In this document: positions 38,176 to 48,600 of the stretch, one piece after another
Layout: each line of letters begins with the position of its first letter
How positions within the stretch are numbered: the stretch's first letter is position 1
DNA from: an uncultured Flavobacterium sp.
GTDB lineage: Bacteria; Bacteroidota; Bacteroidia; Flavobacteriales; Flavobacteriaceae
Length of the DNA stretch: 64,000 nucleotides
Assembly (NCBI RefSeq): GCF_946478785.1
Contig: NZ_CAMLDD010000017.1
Span: forward strand, 49,467 to 113,466
Reading direction: 5' to 3'
Notes under the pieces: model-generated
The model's input: only the letters and a program-made list of their open reading frames with translations
What the model was told of the DNA's origin: nothing
The model's database searches: none
Program-made: the position numbers and the translations under genes

Positions 38176-38328
38176 TTCTTCTTAAAAAAGCAGGACAAGT
38201 ATAGTTTGCCTGAGTGTTCTTTTTAATTCATTGCGCACAGAAGATCCTTAATTTGTTTTGTCTACACATTTTCTAATGATTAAACTTATTGTATAGTTAT
38301 TATGAAGAGGGTGTCCCGAACTATCATT

Positions 38329-38364
38329 AATACACTACCCCCCTTAGTGTATTTGCTTTTTTTT
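38329..38364 (+). terminator. Second terminator/attenuator directly before the GH76 gene
   Basis: AATACACTA (38329-38337) pairs with TAGTGTATT (38345-38353) around a C-rich loop, followed by GC and eight T. It ends only about 40 bp before the GH76 ATG, leaving little room for a promoter after it. It may be an attenuator in the GH76 leader or a backup terminator. Confidence 0.8.
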
Positions 38365-38405
38365 ATTAAATAATATTTAAAGTAAAACACATAATTCAAT
38401 AGTTT

Positions 38406-40715
38406 ATGAATAGTAAAAAAATAATAAATCTGATATTTTTTTTAATGTGCGTTTCTAATTTATTTGCACAAACAGCTGATCAGCGGGCAGAAAATTTACA
38501 GAATGGGACGAATACTATTTTTATGTCTGCCGATAAAAGTTATTACAAACACAATAGTGCATCAGACAATGATCCGTATGGTTATGGGTACTGGATAACA
38601 GCACATACCCTTGAAACATTAGCAGACGCCTATCAAAGAACCCGCAATAATGTCTATAAAGACCGAATGAAAAGCATCATTGCCGGAATTCGAAAATACA
38701 ATCTGTATGGCGCAGGAACATATCATAATGATTTCTATGATGATTTGGAATGGCTTTGTCTCGCAAGTTTCAACTGCTACAATGCAACTAAAGATCCCGA
38801 GTTTTTAGATGCCGTACATCAAATGTGGGCAGAAATTAAAACAGGATATACAAATGGTGCCATGTCATGGAAAAAAGGCTGTACGACTCCTTGCAAGAAC
38901 TCAATTGCAAACAGTCCCGCCATTGTTATTGCGGTGAAATTATATCAATTAGAAGGAGACAATACCAACTTGCAAATGGCAAAAGATCTTCATGCCTGGA
39001 TGAAAGCTAATGTTTTTAATGCTCAGGGAGGGATTTGGGATAGTCCCACCAATTTTGATCCCGACTGGCAATTCTCTTATAATTCCGGGATGTTCATCGC
39101 TGCTTGTTTAGAACTCAATCTTGCTACAGGTACACAATCGTATATAGATGATGGTATCAAGGCATGTGAGTTTATGATGAATTACAGAAATTATAACGGG
39201 GGTGTGTTTTTCCTTAATGAAAACGGACAGGGAGACGGTGGTTTATTCAAAGGAATTTTTGCGAAGTGGTTTATAGAGTTTGTCCGTATGGGAAATCTAA
39301 CGCAGGCCCAAAAAGAAAGGTATTTAGGCGTTATCAATTATACCAGCAATTATGTATGGGCTAAAGCAGTCAACAAATCCAATTATTTAATTAACTCCTA
39401 TTGGGATTCTTTACCAACCGGTACGATTGATTTATCAACTCAATCTGCTGGTCTTCATTTGTTTGAATCGGTTGCCAGTTTAAATAAGGTTCATGTTTAT
39501 CAGAATATTAATTACGCCGGATTTTATTCTCAGCTTTCCACAGGAAATTTTACTTTGGCACAACTTCAGGCACGAGGTATTTCTGATAATGATATCACTT
39601 CGCTAACCGTTCCTTCTGGTTATGTCGTTACGGTATATGAGAATGATAATTTTGGAGGTGCTTCGAAAACATTTACGGCGAATTCAGCCTGGCTTGCCGA
39701 TTGGAACGACAGAATTTCTTCTTTAAAAATTGTAGATACTACTATTTCATTAGTAAATGCGTATCAGGATGTAACTTTTGGAGGTTATAGTGCAGGTCTA
39801 AATGTTGGGGATTATACTTTGGCACAACTCCGCGCCAAAGGAATATTGGATAACGATATTACTTCTTTAAAAATCACAGAAGGATACAAAGTAGTAGTTT
39901 ACGATGGTGATAATTTTACAGGAGCTTCAAAAGAGTTTACTGCCACAACAGACTGGGCTGGCGACTGGAATGACAGAACTACATCGTTACGTATTCGTTC
40001 TAATGGGACTGCAGCTTTAGGAAACAAAACGTACTATTTGCAAAATCGTAATAGCGGATTGTATATGGATGTTTGGGGAGTAAGTACCGCAGATGGAGGT
40101 AATATTGCTCAGGGGAGTTATACCGGAGCTAATAATCAGCAATTCAAATTTATCGATGCAGGAGATGGTGCTTATCAAATACAGGCCATTAATAGCGGTA
40201 AATCTGTAGATATTTCAGGAGTGAGCACAGATAATGGAGCCAATGTACATCAATGGTCTTATGTAGGTGCAGCTAATCAGCAATTTATCGCTGTATCAAC
40301 AGGCGATGGATATTACAAACTGGTAGCCAAACATAGCGGTAAATTGGTAGAAGTAGCTGGTTTCAGTACTGTAAGCGGAGGAAATGTTCAGCAATGGGAA
40401 AACGCAAACCAATCAAGCGGACAGTGGAAATTGGTAACGGTTGGTACAGCCAAATTAGCCAAATCTCCATCGGAAACAGAAAATAAAGAGACATTAGTCA
40501 TAAATGTATATCCGAATCCGGCAGAAAACACACTATTCTTTACAACTGAAATGACAGGAACACAGGTTAGTATTTTTTCTTCAGCAGGAAGCACAGTTTC
40601 ACAACAAAAAATCACGAATAATAATGTAAATGTCTCGGATTTAGCATCTGGAGTTTATTTTATAGTTTTTGAAAACGATGGAACAAAAATCACAAAACGA
40701 TTTATTAAAAAATAA
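38406..40715 (+). CDS. GH76 endo-alpha-1,6-mannanase with crystallin-like and ricin-like modules, T9SS cargo
   Basis: A 769-residue secreted multidomain enzyme (signal I-I-N-L-I-F-F-L-M-C-V-S-N-L-F-A-Q). The (alpha/alpha)6 GH76 domain covers about 25-355; the catalytic aspartate pair is in F-Y-D-D-L-E-W (Asp 112-113). Two beta/gamma-crystallin-like modules follow (about 360-448 and 450-535), each with the Y-x-x-x-N/D-F-x-G-x-S-K-x-F-T-A and D-W-N-D-R-x-S-L pattern. Next is a ricin-B-type lectin domain (about 540-680) with repeated Q-W/Q-Q-F motifs. A T9SS C-terminal domain (Y-P-N-P-A-E-N-T ... F-I-K-K) closes the protein, predicting surface attachment or release. It would make the first internal cuts in alpha-1,6-mannan. 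Confidence 0.9.
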   Translation: MNSKKIINLIFFLMCVSNLFAQTADQRAENLQNGTNTIFMSADKSYYKHNSASDNDPYGYGYWITAHTLETLADAYQRTRNNVYKDRMKSIIAGIRKYNLYGAGTYHNDFYDDLEWLCLASFNCYNATKDPEFLDAVHQMWAEIKTGYTNGAMSWKKGCTTPCKNSIANSPAIVIAVKLYQLEGDNTNLQMAKDLHAWMKANVFNAQGGIWDSPTNFDPDWQFSYNSGMFIAACLELNLATGTQSYIDDGIKACEFMMNYRNYNGGVFFLNENGQGDGGLFKGIFAKWFIEFVRMGNLTQAQKERYLGVINYTSNYVWAKAVNKSNYLINSYWDSLPTGTIDLSTQSAGLHLFESVASLNKVHVYQNINYAGFYSQLSTGNFTLAQLQARGISDNDITSLTVPSGYVVTVYENDNFGGASKTFTANSAWLADWNDRISSLKIVDTTISLVNAYQDVTFGGYSAGLNVGDYTLAQLRAKGILDNDITSLKITEGYKVVVYDGDNFTGASKEFTATTDWAGDWNDRTTSLRIRSNGTAALGNKTYYLQNRNSGLYMDVWGVSTADGGNIAQGSYTGANNQQFKFIDAGDGAYQIQAINSGKSVDISGVSTDNGANVHQWSYVGAANQQFIAVSTGDGYYKLVAKHSGKLVEVAGFSTVSGGNVQQWENANQSSGQWKLVTVGTAKLAKSPSETENKETLVINVYPNPAENTLFFTTEMTGTQVSIFSSAGSTVSQQKITNNNVNVSDLASGVYFIVFENDGTKITKRFIKK

Positions 40716-40733
40716 AATCAAACACTGGAAATT

Positions 40734-42839
40734 ATGATACAAAATTATAATAGGATTGATAAATTGAGATTGCATCTTGCCGTATTTTTAATATTGATAG
40801 GTGGAGCATTTTCAGCACAGGCACAACTGAGTGGTAATCCTTTATTTACGGGAGCTGATCCTGAAATTCATTATTTTAATAATAAATATTACATCTATAC
40901 CACTGCAATTTACGGCACGCAGTTTCATGCCTATTCCTCAAATGATTTAACCAACTGGGTTGACGAAGGGCTTATTTTCGATCTTTTTCCGGATAGTCCC
41001 TGGGCGCAATATAACGGCTGGGCACCTGCAGTAGTTTTTCGCAATAATAAATACTATTTCTATTATACTGCCGAAACCAAAATAGGTTTGGCTGTGGGCA
41101 ATACACCCATTGGTCCTTTTACTGATATAGGTGCACCGCTTATCGCAACAGATCCTTACACTGACGATATTATTGATGCCAATGTTTTTATAGACGATGA
41201 CGGACAAGCCTATATTTATTATGGAGGATCAGGAAAAAGCAGAATGGTTGTCCGAAAGTTAAATCCGGATATGATCTCTTTGGCAACTGGCCCTACAGAT
41301 ATTACACCTCAAAATTACACAGAAGCACCTTATATGGTAAAGCGCAAAGGAATTTACTACATGACATATTCTAATGGAGCTTGGTTTAATGATACGTATA
41401 ATGTGCAATATTCAACTTCGAATTCACCTATGGGTCCTTGGACATACAGAGGGAAGATATTAAGTTCAAACATAGAAGACAAAGGTTCCGGGCATCACGG
41501 AATATTAAAAATAGGAAACTGTGATGAGTATTACATGGTATATCACAGATATGAAAATGGTACATCAGGAGACAGGAAAATTGCTATCGACAGAATGTAT
41601 TTCAATTCCGCAGATCTGATTGATCCTGTTAACATGACCAATTATGGGGTTGCACCAAGAGTACCCAATCAGTCCTGTCCTACACAAAGTATCGTTTCCG
41701 GAGGTATTTATAAGTTGACACACAAAGGAACGAATCAATGTCTGGATGTTTACAATAACGGAAGCCAGTCGGGAGCTAATGTCCAGCAAAGTACAGACAA
41801 CGGCAACGATGCACAACGTTGGATTGTTACATTGGAGGCAGATGGTTTTTACAAATTAACGCACAAAGGAACAACCCAGGTTTTGGATGTTGATAACAAT
41901 AGCAGCCAGGCTGGAGCCAATGTGCAGCAATGGACAGATCTTAGTACTAATGCACAGCGTTGGAAAATTGAAAAGATGTCAGATGGTTTTTATAAATTAA
42001 CTCACAAAGGAACCACTCAGGTTTTGGATGTGGATAATAACAGCAGTCAGTCCGGAGCGAATGTGCAGCAATGGAACGATCTTGGCACTGATGCACAGCG
42101 ATGGAAAATGGATCTGATTGAAGTTCCAATTGTTTCCGGAGGTGTTTACAGGCTGACTCATAAAGGAACTAACCAAAGACTCGATGTGAGTGGAGGCAGT
42201 ACGCAGCAAGGTGCAAATGTACATCAGCATAATCCTAACGAAACTGATGCACAGCGCTGGGTGATTACAAAAGAAGCAGATGGTTTTTATAAATTAACTC
42301 GCAGGGGAACCAATCAGGTTTTAGATGTTGATAACAATAGCAGTCAGGCTGGAGCCAATGTGCAGCAATGGACAGACCTTGGCACAAATGCACAGCGCTG
42401 GAAAATTGAATTGATGCCGGATGGCTATTTTAAACTCACTCATAAAAACACCAATCAATGTCTGGATGTAGTAAACAATCTGGCTGAACCAGGAACAAAT
42501 GTACATCAATATACAGATAATGGTAACGATGCACAACGCTGGAAACTGGATTTAATAAAACCCACGGCAAGTACTTCAAAATCAGCTAATTCCGAAGGAG
42601 AGAATGAGGTTGCGGAAACAGCTTTAAATGTCTATCCCAATCCGGCAAAGAATACGCTGTTTTTTAATGCCGAAATGAAAGGGATTCAGGTTCGCGTTTT
42701 TTCTCAGACTGGAAGCTTGGTTTTGGAGCAAAAGATGAAAGATGACACTTTAGATGTTTCGGGTTTAAAAACAGGAATTTATTTTGTTGTTTTTGAGAAA
42801 GACGGCACAAAAATGACAAAACAATTTATTAAGAAATAA
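40734..42839 (+). CDS. GH43 glycosidase with two ricin-like lectin domains, T9SS cargo (paralog A)
   Basis: A 701-residue secreted protein. The GH43 domain (about 30-315) has Asp 42 (G-A-D-P-E-I-H), Asp 148 (I-I-D-A-N-V-F) and Glu 197. The usual E-G-P around the acid is here E-A-P (Y-T-E-A-P-Y-M), a deviation from the next-door paralog. Two ricin-B-like trefoils follow (about 321-463 and 465-610) made of near-identical Y-K-L-T-H-K-G-T-x-Q-x-L-D-V repeats with Q-R-W endings. A T9SS domain (Y-P-N-P-A-K-N-T ... F-I-K-K) ends it. It follows GH76 by 18 bp. Expected at the cell surface, binding and trimming furanose or xylose decorations of the polymer. Confidence 0.9.
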   Translation: MIQNYNRIDKLRLHLAVFLILIGGAFSAQAQLSGNPLFTGADPEIHYFNNKYYIYTTAIYGTQFHAYSSNDLTNWVDEGLIFDLFPDSPWAQYNGWAPAVVFRNNKYYFYYTAETKIGLAVGNTPIGPFTDIGAPLIATDPYTDDIIDANVFIDDDGQAYIYYGGSGKSRMVVRKLNPDMISLATGPTDITPQNYTEAPYMVKRKGIYYMTYSNGAWFNDTYNVQYSTSNSPMGPWTYRGKILSSNIEDKGSGHHGILKIGNCDEYYMVYHRYENGTSGDRKIAIDRMYFNSADLIDPVNMTNYGVAPRVPNQSCPTQSIVSGGIYKLTHKGTNQCLDVYNNGSQSGANVQQSTDNGNDAQRWIVTLEADGFYKLTHKGTTQVLDVDNNSSQAGANVQQWTDLSTNAQRWKIEKMSDGFYKLTHKGTTQVLDVDNNSSQSGANVQQWNDLGTDAQRWKMDLIEVPIVSGGVYRLTHKGTNQRLDVSGGSTQQGANVHQHNPNETDAQRWVITKEADGFYKLTRRGTNQVLDVDNNSSQAGANVQQWTDLGTNAQRWKIELMPDGYFKLTHKNTNQCLDVVNNLAEPGTNVHQYTDNGNDAQRWKLDLIKPTASTSKSANSEGENEVAETALNVYPNPAKNTLFFNAEMKGIQVRVFSQTGSLVLEQKMKDDTLDVSGLKTGIYFVVFEKDGTKMTKQFIKK
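41700..42560 (+). repeat. Internal DNA repeats encoding ricin-lectin units
   Basis: Six units of about 140 bp encode Y-K-L-T-H-K-G-T-x-Q and Q-R-W motifs. Several are almost identical at DNA level, for example the AACAATAGCAG...GGAGC(C)AATGT stretches at about 41895, 42035 and 42335. They are a likely substrate for unequal recombination. Confidence 0.75.
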
Positions 42840-42952
42840 TGTGAAAACTGGTTTTAAAAATTACAATTAGTTAATGCAAACATCTCTAAAATGCACTTTA
42901 AAATTAGAATTATAAAAAAGTCAGCTTTTAGGGATGTTTAAAATTAAAAATT

Positions 42953-45493
42953 ATGATGCGAATTATACAAAAAAAATATAATCTGTATAGGCAGTTATGT
43001 CTTGCCCTCTTTTTCATCTTTATAAGTTTTGCTGCTCCTGTAAACGCACAGTTGAGTGGTAATCCTTTATTTTCGGGCGCAGACCCGGAAATTCATTATT
43101 TCAATAACAAATATTACATCTATCCTACAGCATCGGCAGGAAAACAATTTCATACTTTCTCATCAACAGATTTGACAAACTGGACAGATGAAGGTGTTAT
43201 TTTTGATATTGGCCCTCAATGCAGCTGGGCCGATAATAATGGGTGGGCTCCCGGAGTGGCGTTCAGAAATAACAAATACTATTTCTATTATACTGCAGAA
43301 GTCAAAATTGGGGTTGCAGTGGGCGATTCTCCATTAGGTCCTTTTACAGATATAGGCGCGCCACTTATTGCTACAGATCCTTTTACAGATGACATCATTG
43401 ATGCCATGGTGTTTACAGATGACGATGGTCAGACCTATATTTATTATGGAGGCTCTGGCAAAAGAAAATTGGCAGTACGCAAATTAAATCCTGATATGGT
43501 TACATTGGCCTCTGCATCTACCGATATAACACCTGAAAATTATACCGAAGGGCCTTATATGGTAAAGCGCAAAGGTATTTATTATATGATGTATTCTAAT
43601 GGGGATTGGTTTAACGATTCGTATAATGTACAATATTCAACTTCCACTTCTCCTATGGGACCCTGGACATATCGGGGAACTATACTTAGTTCTAATGCAC
43701 AAGATAAAGGACCGGGACATCATTCTGTTATAAAAATGGGCGATTGCGATGAGTATTATATCGTTTACCATCGTTATGAAAACGCATCAGGCGGAGACAG
43801 AAAAGTGGCGATTGATCATATGTACTTTAATGCAAATGATTTAATTGAACCTGTAAACATGACCAATTATGGTGTAAAGCCTAGAGTACCGGACAATACA
43901 TGTTCATCATTGCCTGTATCTCCAATTGTTTCGGGAGGTATTTATAAATTGACACACAAGGGCACCAACCAATGTTTAGAAGTAGCAAATAATAGTACTC
44001 AGCCAGGTGCTAATGTGCAGCAAAATACAGACAACGGAAACGATTCACAACGTTGGGTAATTACTGTTGAATCGAATGGCTTATATAAACTGACACACAA
44101 AAGCACCAATCAATGTTTAGAGGTAGACGGTAACAGCAATCAGCCTGAAGCAAATGTACAGCAAGGTACCAGTGCTGATTCAGATGCTCAATATTGGAAT
44201 TTTGAGGCTATGACAGATGGTTATTTTAAGCTAACGCATAAAGGAACAAATCAATGTCTGGATGTCGATCAAAATAGCAGCGCTCCTCTTGTCAATGTTA
44301 TACAAAACACTGACAATGGAAGCGATGGACAGCGTTGGAAACTTGAATTAATTCAGACTCCAATTGTTTCCGGAGGCTTATATAAATTAACCCACAAAGG
44401 AACGAATCAGGTTATAAGTGTCGATAGAGACCTTACAACACCCGGAGCCAATGTGCATCAATGGACAGATAATGGAAATGTGAATGCACAGCGTTGGTAT
44501 ATTACGCTCGAAAGTGATGGATTCTATCAGTTGAAACACAAGGGAACTAATCAGGTTTTGGATGTTGATAATAATAGCAGTAACGATGGTGCCAATGTAC
44601 ATCAATATAATGATACTGATAATGATGCCCAACGCTGGAAACTGGATTTAATGCCTGACGGTTATTATAAATTAACTCATAAAGGCACCAATAAATGTCT
44701 TGATGTTGCCAATGATCTTGCAGAACCAGGAACTAATATTCAGCAGTGGACAGATCTTGGAAACAACGCCCAACGCTGGAAACTGGACTTAATGCCGGAT
44801 GTCAATCCAATAATGGGTACAGGAACTGGTTTGTCAGGAAACTATTTCAACGGAATGAATTTTGAAACGCCCGTACTTAACAGGGTAGATGCTACTATTA
44901 ATTTTGACTGGGCATTTGCATCTCCAGGTACTGGTGTTAATCCGGATCGTTTTACAGCACGCTGGACAGGTCAGGTACAGCCAAAATATAGTGGTGAATA
45001 TACTTTTTATGTAACAAGCAATAACGGAAGAAGATTATGGATCAATAATCAATTAGTTATTGATAAATGGCTTGATGATACTGGAGAAAACAGGGGTAAG
45101 ATTTTCCTCGATGCTGGTCAGAAATACAATATCAAATTAGAATATTTTGAAAACACCAGCGCTGCAACCTGCAAACTGGAATGGTCCAGTTTTCTGCAAG
45201 GCAGGGAAGTGATATCAAAGTCTCAGTTTTATGAAACGACTTTGGGTATTGATGACCTGCAGTTAAGCCATCAAATTAGTATAACAAATCCTGTGGATCA
45301 GGTATTGCATATTTTGTCTGATGTTGATTTGTCTTCTGCAGATATCAAAATTTATGATATCCAAGGCAGACTTTTGAGTAATCCTCTAAAGTATTATAAT
45401 GACCTGTATGTAGGAAATTTGACATCAGGTATTTACATTTTGCATATTCAAATGAATGGTATCATACATGTAAAGAAATTTATTAAAAAATAA
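42953..45493 (+). CDS. GH43 glycosidase with two ricin-like domains and PA14, T9SS cargo (paralog B)
   Basis: An 846-residue secreted paralog of the preceding protein. The GH43 domain (about 33-318) carries Asp 44, Asp 150 and Glu 199 in the standard T-E-G-P-Y-M context. Two ricin-type trefoils follow (about 323-470, 470-615). Unlike paralog A it then has a PA14 domain (about 625-760, L-S-G-N-Y-F-N-G-M-N-F ... Y-T-F-Y-V-T-S-N-N-G-R-R-L-W-I-N). A T9SS-type C-terminal domain finishes at F-I-K-K. The 113-bp gap to the upstream gene and the sequence similarity point to a tandem duplication followed by module gain. PA14 commonly binds glycans. The linkage hydrolysed is unknown. Confidence 0.9.
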   Translation: MMRIIQKKYNLYRQLCLALFFIFISFAAPVNAQLSGNPLFSGADPEIHYFNNKYYIYPTASAGKQFHTFSSTDLTNWTDEGVIFDIGPQCSWADNNGWAPGVAFRNNKYYFYYTAEVKIGVAVGDSPLGPFTDIGAPLIATDPFTDDIIDAMVFTDDDGQTYIYYGGSGKRKLAVRKLNPDMVTLASASTDITPENYTEGPYMVKRKGIYYMMYSNGDWFNDSYNVQYSTSTSPMGPWTYRGTILSSNAQDKGPGHHSVIKMGDCDEYYIVYHRYENASGGDRKVAIDHMYFNANDLIEPVNMTNYGVKPRVPDNTCSSLPVSPIVSGGIYKLTHKGTNQCLEVANNSTQPGANVQQNTDNGNDSQRWVITVESNGLYKLTHKSTNQCLEVDGNSNQPEANVQQGTSADSDAQYWNFEAMTDGYFKLTHKGTNQCLDVDQNSSAPLVNVIQNTDNGSDGQRWKLELIQTPIVSGGLYKLTHKGTNQVISVDRDLTTPGANVHQWTDNGNVNAQRWYITLESDGFYQLKHKGTNQVLDVDNNSSNDGANVHQYNDTDNDAQRWKLDLMPDGYYKLTHKGTNKCLDVANDLAEPGTNIQQWTDLGNNAQRWKLDLMPDVNPIMGTGTGLSGNYFNGMNFETPVLNRVDATINFDWAFASPGTGVNPDRFTARWTGQVQPKYSGEYTFYVTSNNGRRLWINNQLVIDKWLDDTGENRGKIFLDAGQKYNIKLEYFENTSAATCKLEWSSFLQGREVISKSQFYETTLGIDDLQLSHQISITNPVDQVLHILSDVDLSSADIKIYDIQGRLLSNPLKYYNDLYVGNLTSGIYILHIQMNGIIHVKKFIKK

Positions 45494-45509
45494 ACCTCGG
45501 AAGAAAAAG

Positions 45510-45574
45510 TATACTTCAAATAAATCATATAAAATTCTTAATAACAGTTATTTAATGAAATTATTTGAAGTATA
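45510..45574. repeat. Perfect 14-bp inverted repeat upstream of GH31
   Basis: TATACTTCAAATAA (45510-45523) is exactly the reverse complement of TTATTTGAAGTATA (45561-45574), with a 37-bp spacer, ending 28 bp before the GH31 start. It could be a regulator site or an mRNA leader stem. It lacks a T-run, so a terminator is unlikely. Confidence 0.6.
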
Positions 45575-45601
45575 TATTTAAGATTAATTTTAAAATAGAA
45601 T

Positions 45602-48600
45602 ATGAAAACAAAACAATTTTTAGTTACAATTTTTAGTCTTGTTTCGGCAGTTTTATCTGCTCAGAAATACAAACCCGAAGCAAACCCATTGGCAACGGTA
45701 GTGTCGGGCAATGCCAGATTTACGGTGCTTTCACCACGTGTAATTCGTATGGAATGGAGCAACGATGGTAAGTTTACAGATAATGCTTCCTTAACTTTTG
45801 TAAATAGAAACCTTCCGGTACCAAAGTTTACTAAAAAAGAGACTAAAGGTGAATTGCAAATTGTTACCAATGTAGTGAAACTTAAATATAAGACAGGTTC
45901 AGGTAAGTTTACCGATAAAAACCTGAGTGTGGATTTTATTGTTAATGGTAAAACGACTACATGGAAACCTGGACTGGCAAACAATAAAAACCTGTTGGGT
46001 ACAACCCGTACTTTAGACGGAGTGGATGGTCCGGCCAAAGAACTGGAGCAAGGTATAATTTCACGCGATGGATGGTATTTGATAGATGACAGCGAGCGCC
46101 CTCTTTTTGATAATTCAGAATGGAATTGGGTAATGGCCCGTCCCGGAGATAAACCTCAGGATTTATATCTTTTCGCCTATGATTCTGATTATAAAACCGC
46201 TTTAAAAGATTATACTGATATTGCAGGTAAAATTGCCATGCCGCCACGATTTGCATTTGGTGCATGGTGGTCACGGTACAGAGAATATTCGGATACAGAA
46301 TTTCGTGATCTGGTAGGGGAGTTCAAAATGCATGATGTTCCTCTTGATGTATTTGTAATTGATATGGACTGGCACATAAAATCATTGCCTGAGTTTTTCA
46401 AAAATGGACAAAGACAAAGAGATCAGGCCGGAGAAGATTCTGGCTGGACCGGTTTTACATGGAATAAAAATTTGTTTCCTTCTCCTGAAAAGTTTTTAAA
46501 ATGGACCAATGAACAGCATCTTAAAACCTGTTTAAATTTACATCCGGCGTCAGGAATACAGCCCTACGAAGAAGCATATCCGGAAATGGCCAAAGCAATG
46601 GGAATTGATCCGGCGACAAAAAAATATGTGCCTTTTGATATTACCGATAAAAAATTTGCTACCAATTATATGAAATTGGTATTGCACCCAATCGAAAAAG
46701 CAGGTGTAGATTTTTGGTGGTTAGACTGGCAGCAATGGGGAAGTACCAATATCCCGGGAGTGAATCCTACTTTTTACTTAAATTATGTGCATTACAGCGA
46801 CATGGAACGCCAAAACAAAGTGCGTCCGCTTATATTTCACCGCTGGGGAGGCCTTGGAAATCACAGATACCAAATCGGATTTTCAGGAGATACGCATGTA
46901 ACCTGGGAATCGTTGAATTATCAGCCTTATTTTACATCTACTGCTGCCAATGTAGGATTTGGTTATTGGAGTCATGATATTGGCGGACATCAGGGAGATG
47001 CAGGAACAGCTGAACTTTATACAAGATGGATTCAATGGGGTGTTTTTAGTCCGATATTCAGAACGCATGCTACTGCGGCACCACAGCACGAAAGACGTAT
47101 TTGGGCTTATCCGCTAGATAATTTTCTTATCATGAGAGAAGCGTATCTGCTGAGATATTCTCTTGTGCCGTATTTATATAATGAAGCACATAATACCTAT
47201 GAAACCGGAGTTTCTACAGTTCATCCTATGTATTACGATTATCCAAAAGATGAAAATGCCTATTCTATACCCAACCAATATATGTTTGGACGTGATATGA
47301 TCGTGAATCCAATTACAAAACCAATTGAAAAAGACAAGGTATTTTTAACTCAGGAAACCTGGCTTCCGGAAGGCAAATGGTACGAATCCAGTACAGGAAC
47401 TATTATAAAAGGCGGTAAAAAAATTGCGATGCCTTTTACTTTAGGTGATATTCCGGTTTTTGTAAAAGAAGGCGCTATTATTCCGATGCAGACAAAAGTG
47501 GAAAGAACAGATGAGAAACCGCTTAATCCGTTAATTCTTGCATTCTATCCCGGTAAAAAGGGAGCTCTGAAATTGTATGAGGATGAGGGTAATAATAACA
47601 ATTTTAAGAAAAATGCTTTTTCTTACACACCGGTCACTTCTGAACAAACAGGAAATAAAATGAACATTGTGATTTCACCAGTAGAAGGCTCATTCCCGGG
47701 AATGCTGACTTCCAGAGGGTATGAACTTCGTTTTCCCTGTTCTTTTCCTCCAACAGCGGTATCAATTAACGGAGAAAATATTCCTTACAGCGAAGAGGCT
47801 AAATCAGGCAGCTGGACATATGCAGGAAATGATTTTGAAACCCGTATTTATGTATCGGAATTTCCAACTAATACAAAAGTTGCTGTTGAGGTAGAATTTC
47901 CAAATTACGACCAACAGCTTCTTTCAGGTAAAAAAGGGCAAATTAAATACATGAAAAATTTCGAAACATTCCGTTTGCTGAATGATTGGAATGATGGATT
48001 ATACAGCCCATTCGAAATAATGTCACTTTCTCAATTTGGTCAAAATATCGAATATAATCTAACAGATATAAAAACACAAATTGATGGCTTTTCAGACCGA
48101 TGGAACAGTGCGCTTTTGACAATTCAGTCAATCAGTGAAACAAATAAAAGATATAAACCATACTACGAATTGCTTAAAAATTACGGAAGCATCTCTGAAA
48201 GACCAGAATTTAAAACGTCTGAAATTGAATCTGAAACAAAAGCAAAAGTCGAATTCATCCAAAAAGGAACTGATAAAATCTATTACACAACAGACGGTTC
48301 TGTGCCAACACGCAGCTCACAGCTTTACACAAAAGCTTTTGAGGTCGCAGTTCCGGCACGTGTAAATGCGATTGCCTGTCCGGCTGGAGATGGATCCTGT
48401 AGTTCTGTTATTTCAAAAATATTCTATAATAAAAAAACAGGATTAAATTATAATTTATACAAAGGGAAATGGAGTAAAATGCCTGATTTTAGTAAACTTA
48501 CACCAGTTGATAAGGGATATGCCCCAGATTTTGATCTCAACAAAATTAAACATGATTCAAACAATTATGGTTTGGTTTATAATGGATACATAAACATTCC

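Noticed and set aside
41700..44800. Regular repeats considered as a CRISPR or tandem satellite
   Set aside because: They are in-frame coding repeats of ricin-type lectin domains in two genes, with units of about 140 bp and no spacer pattern.
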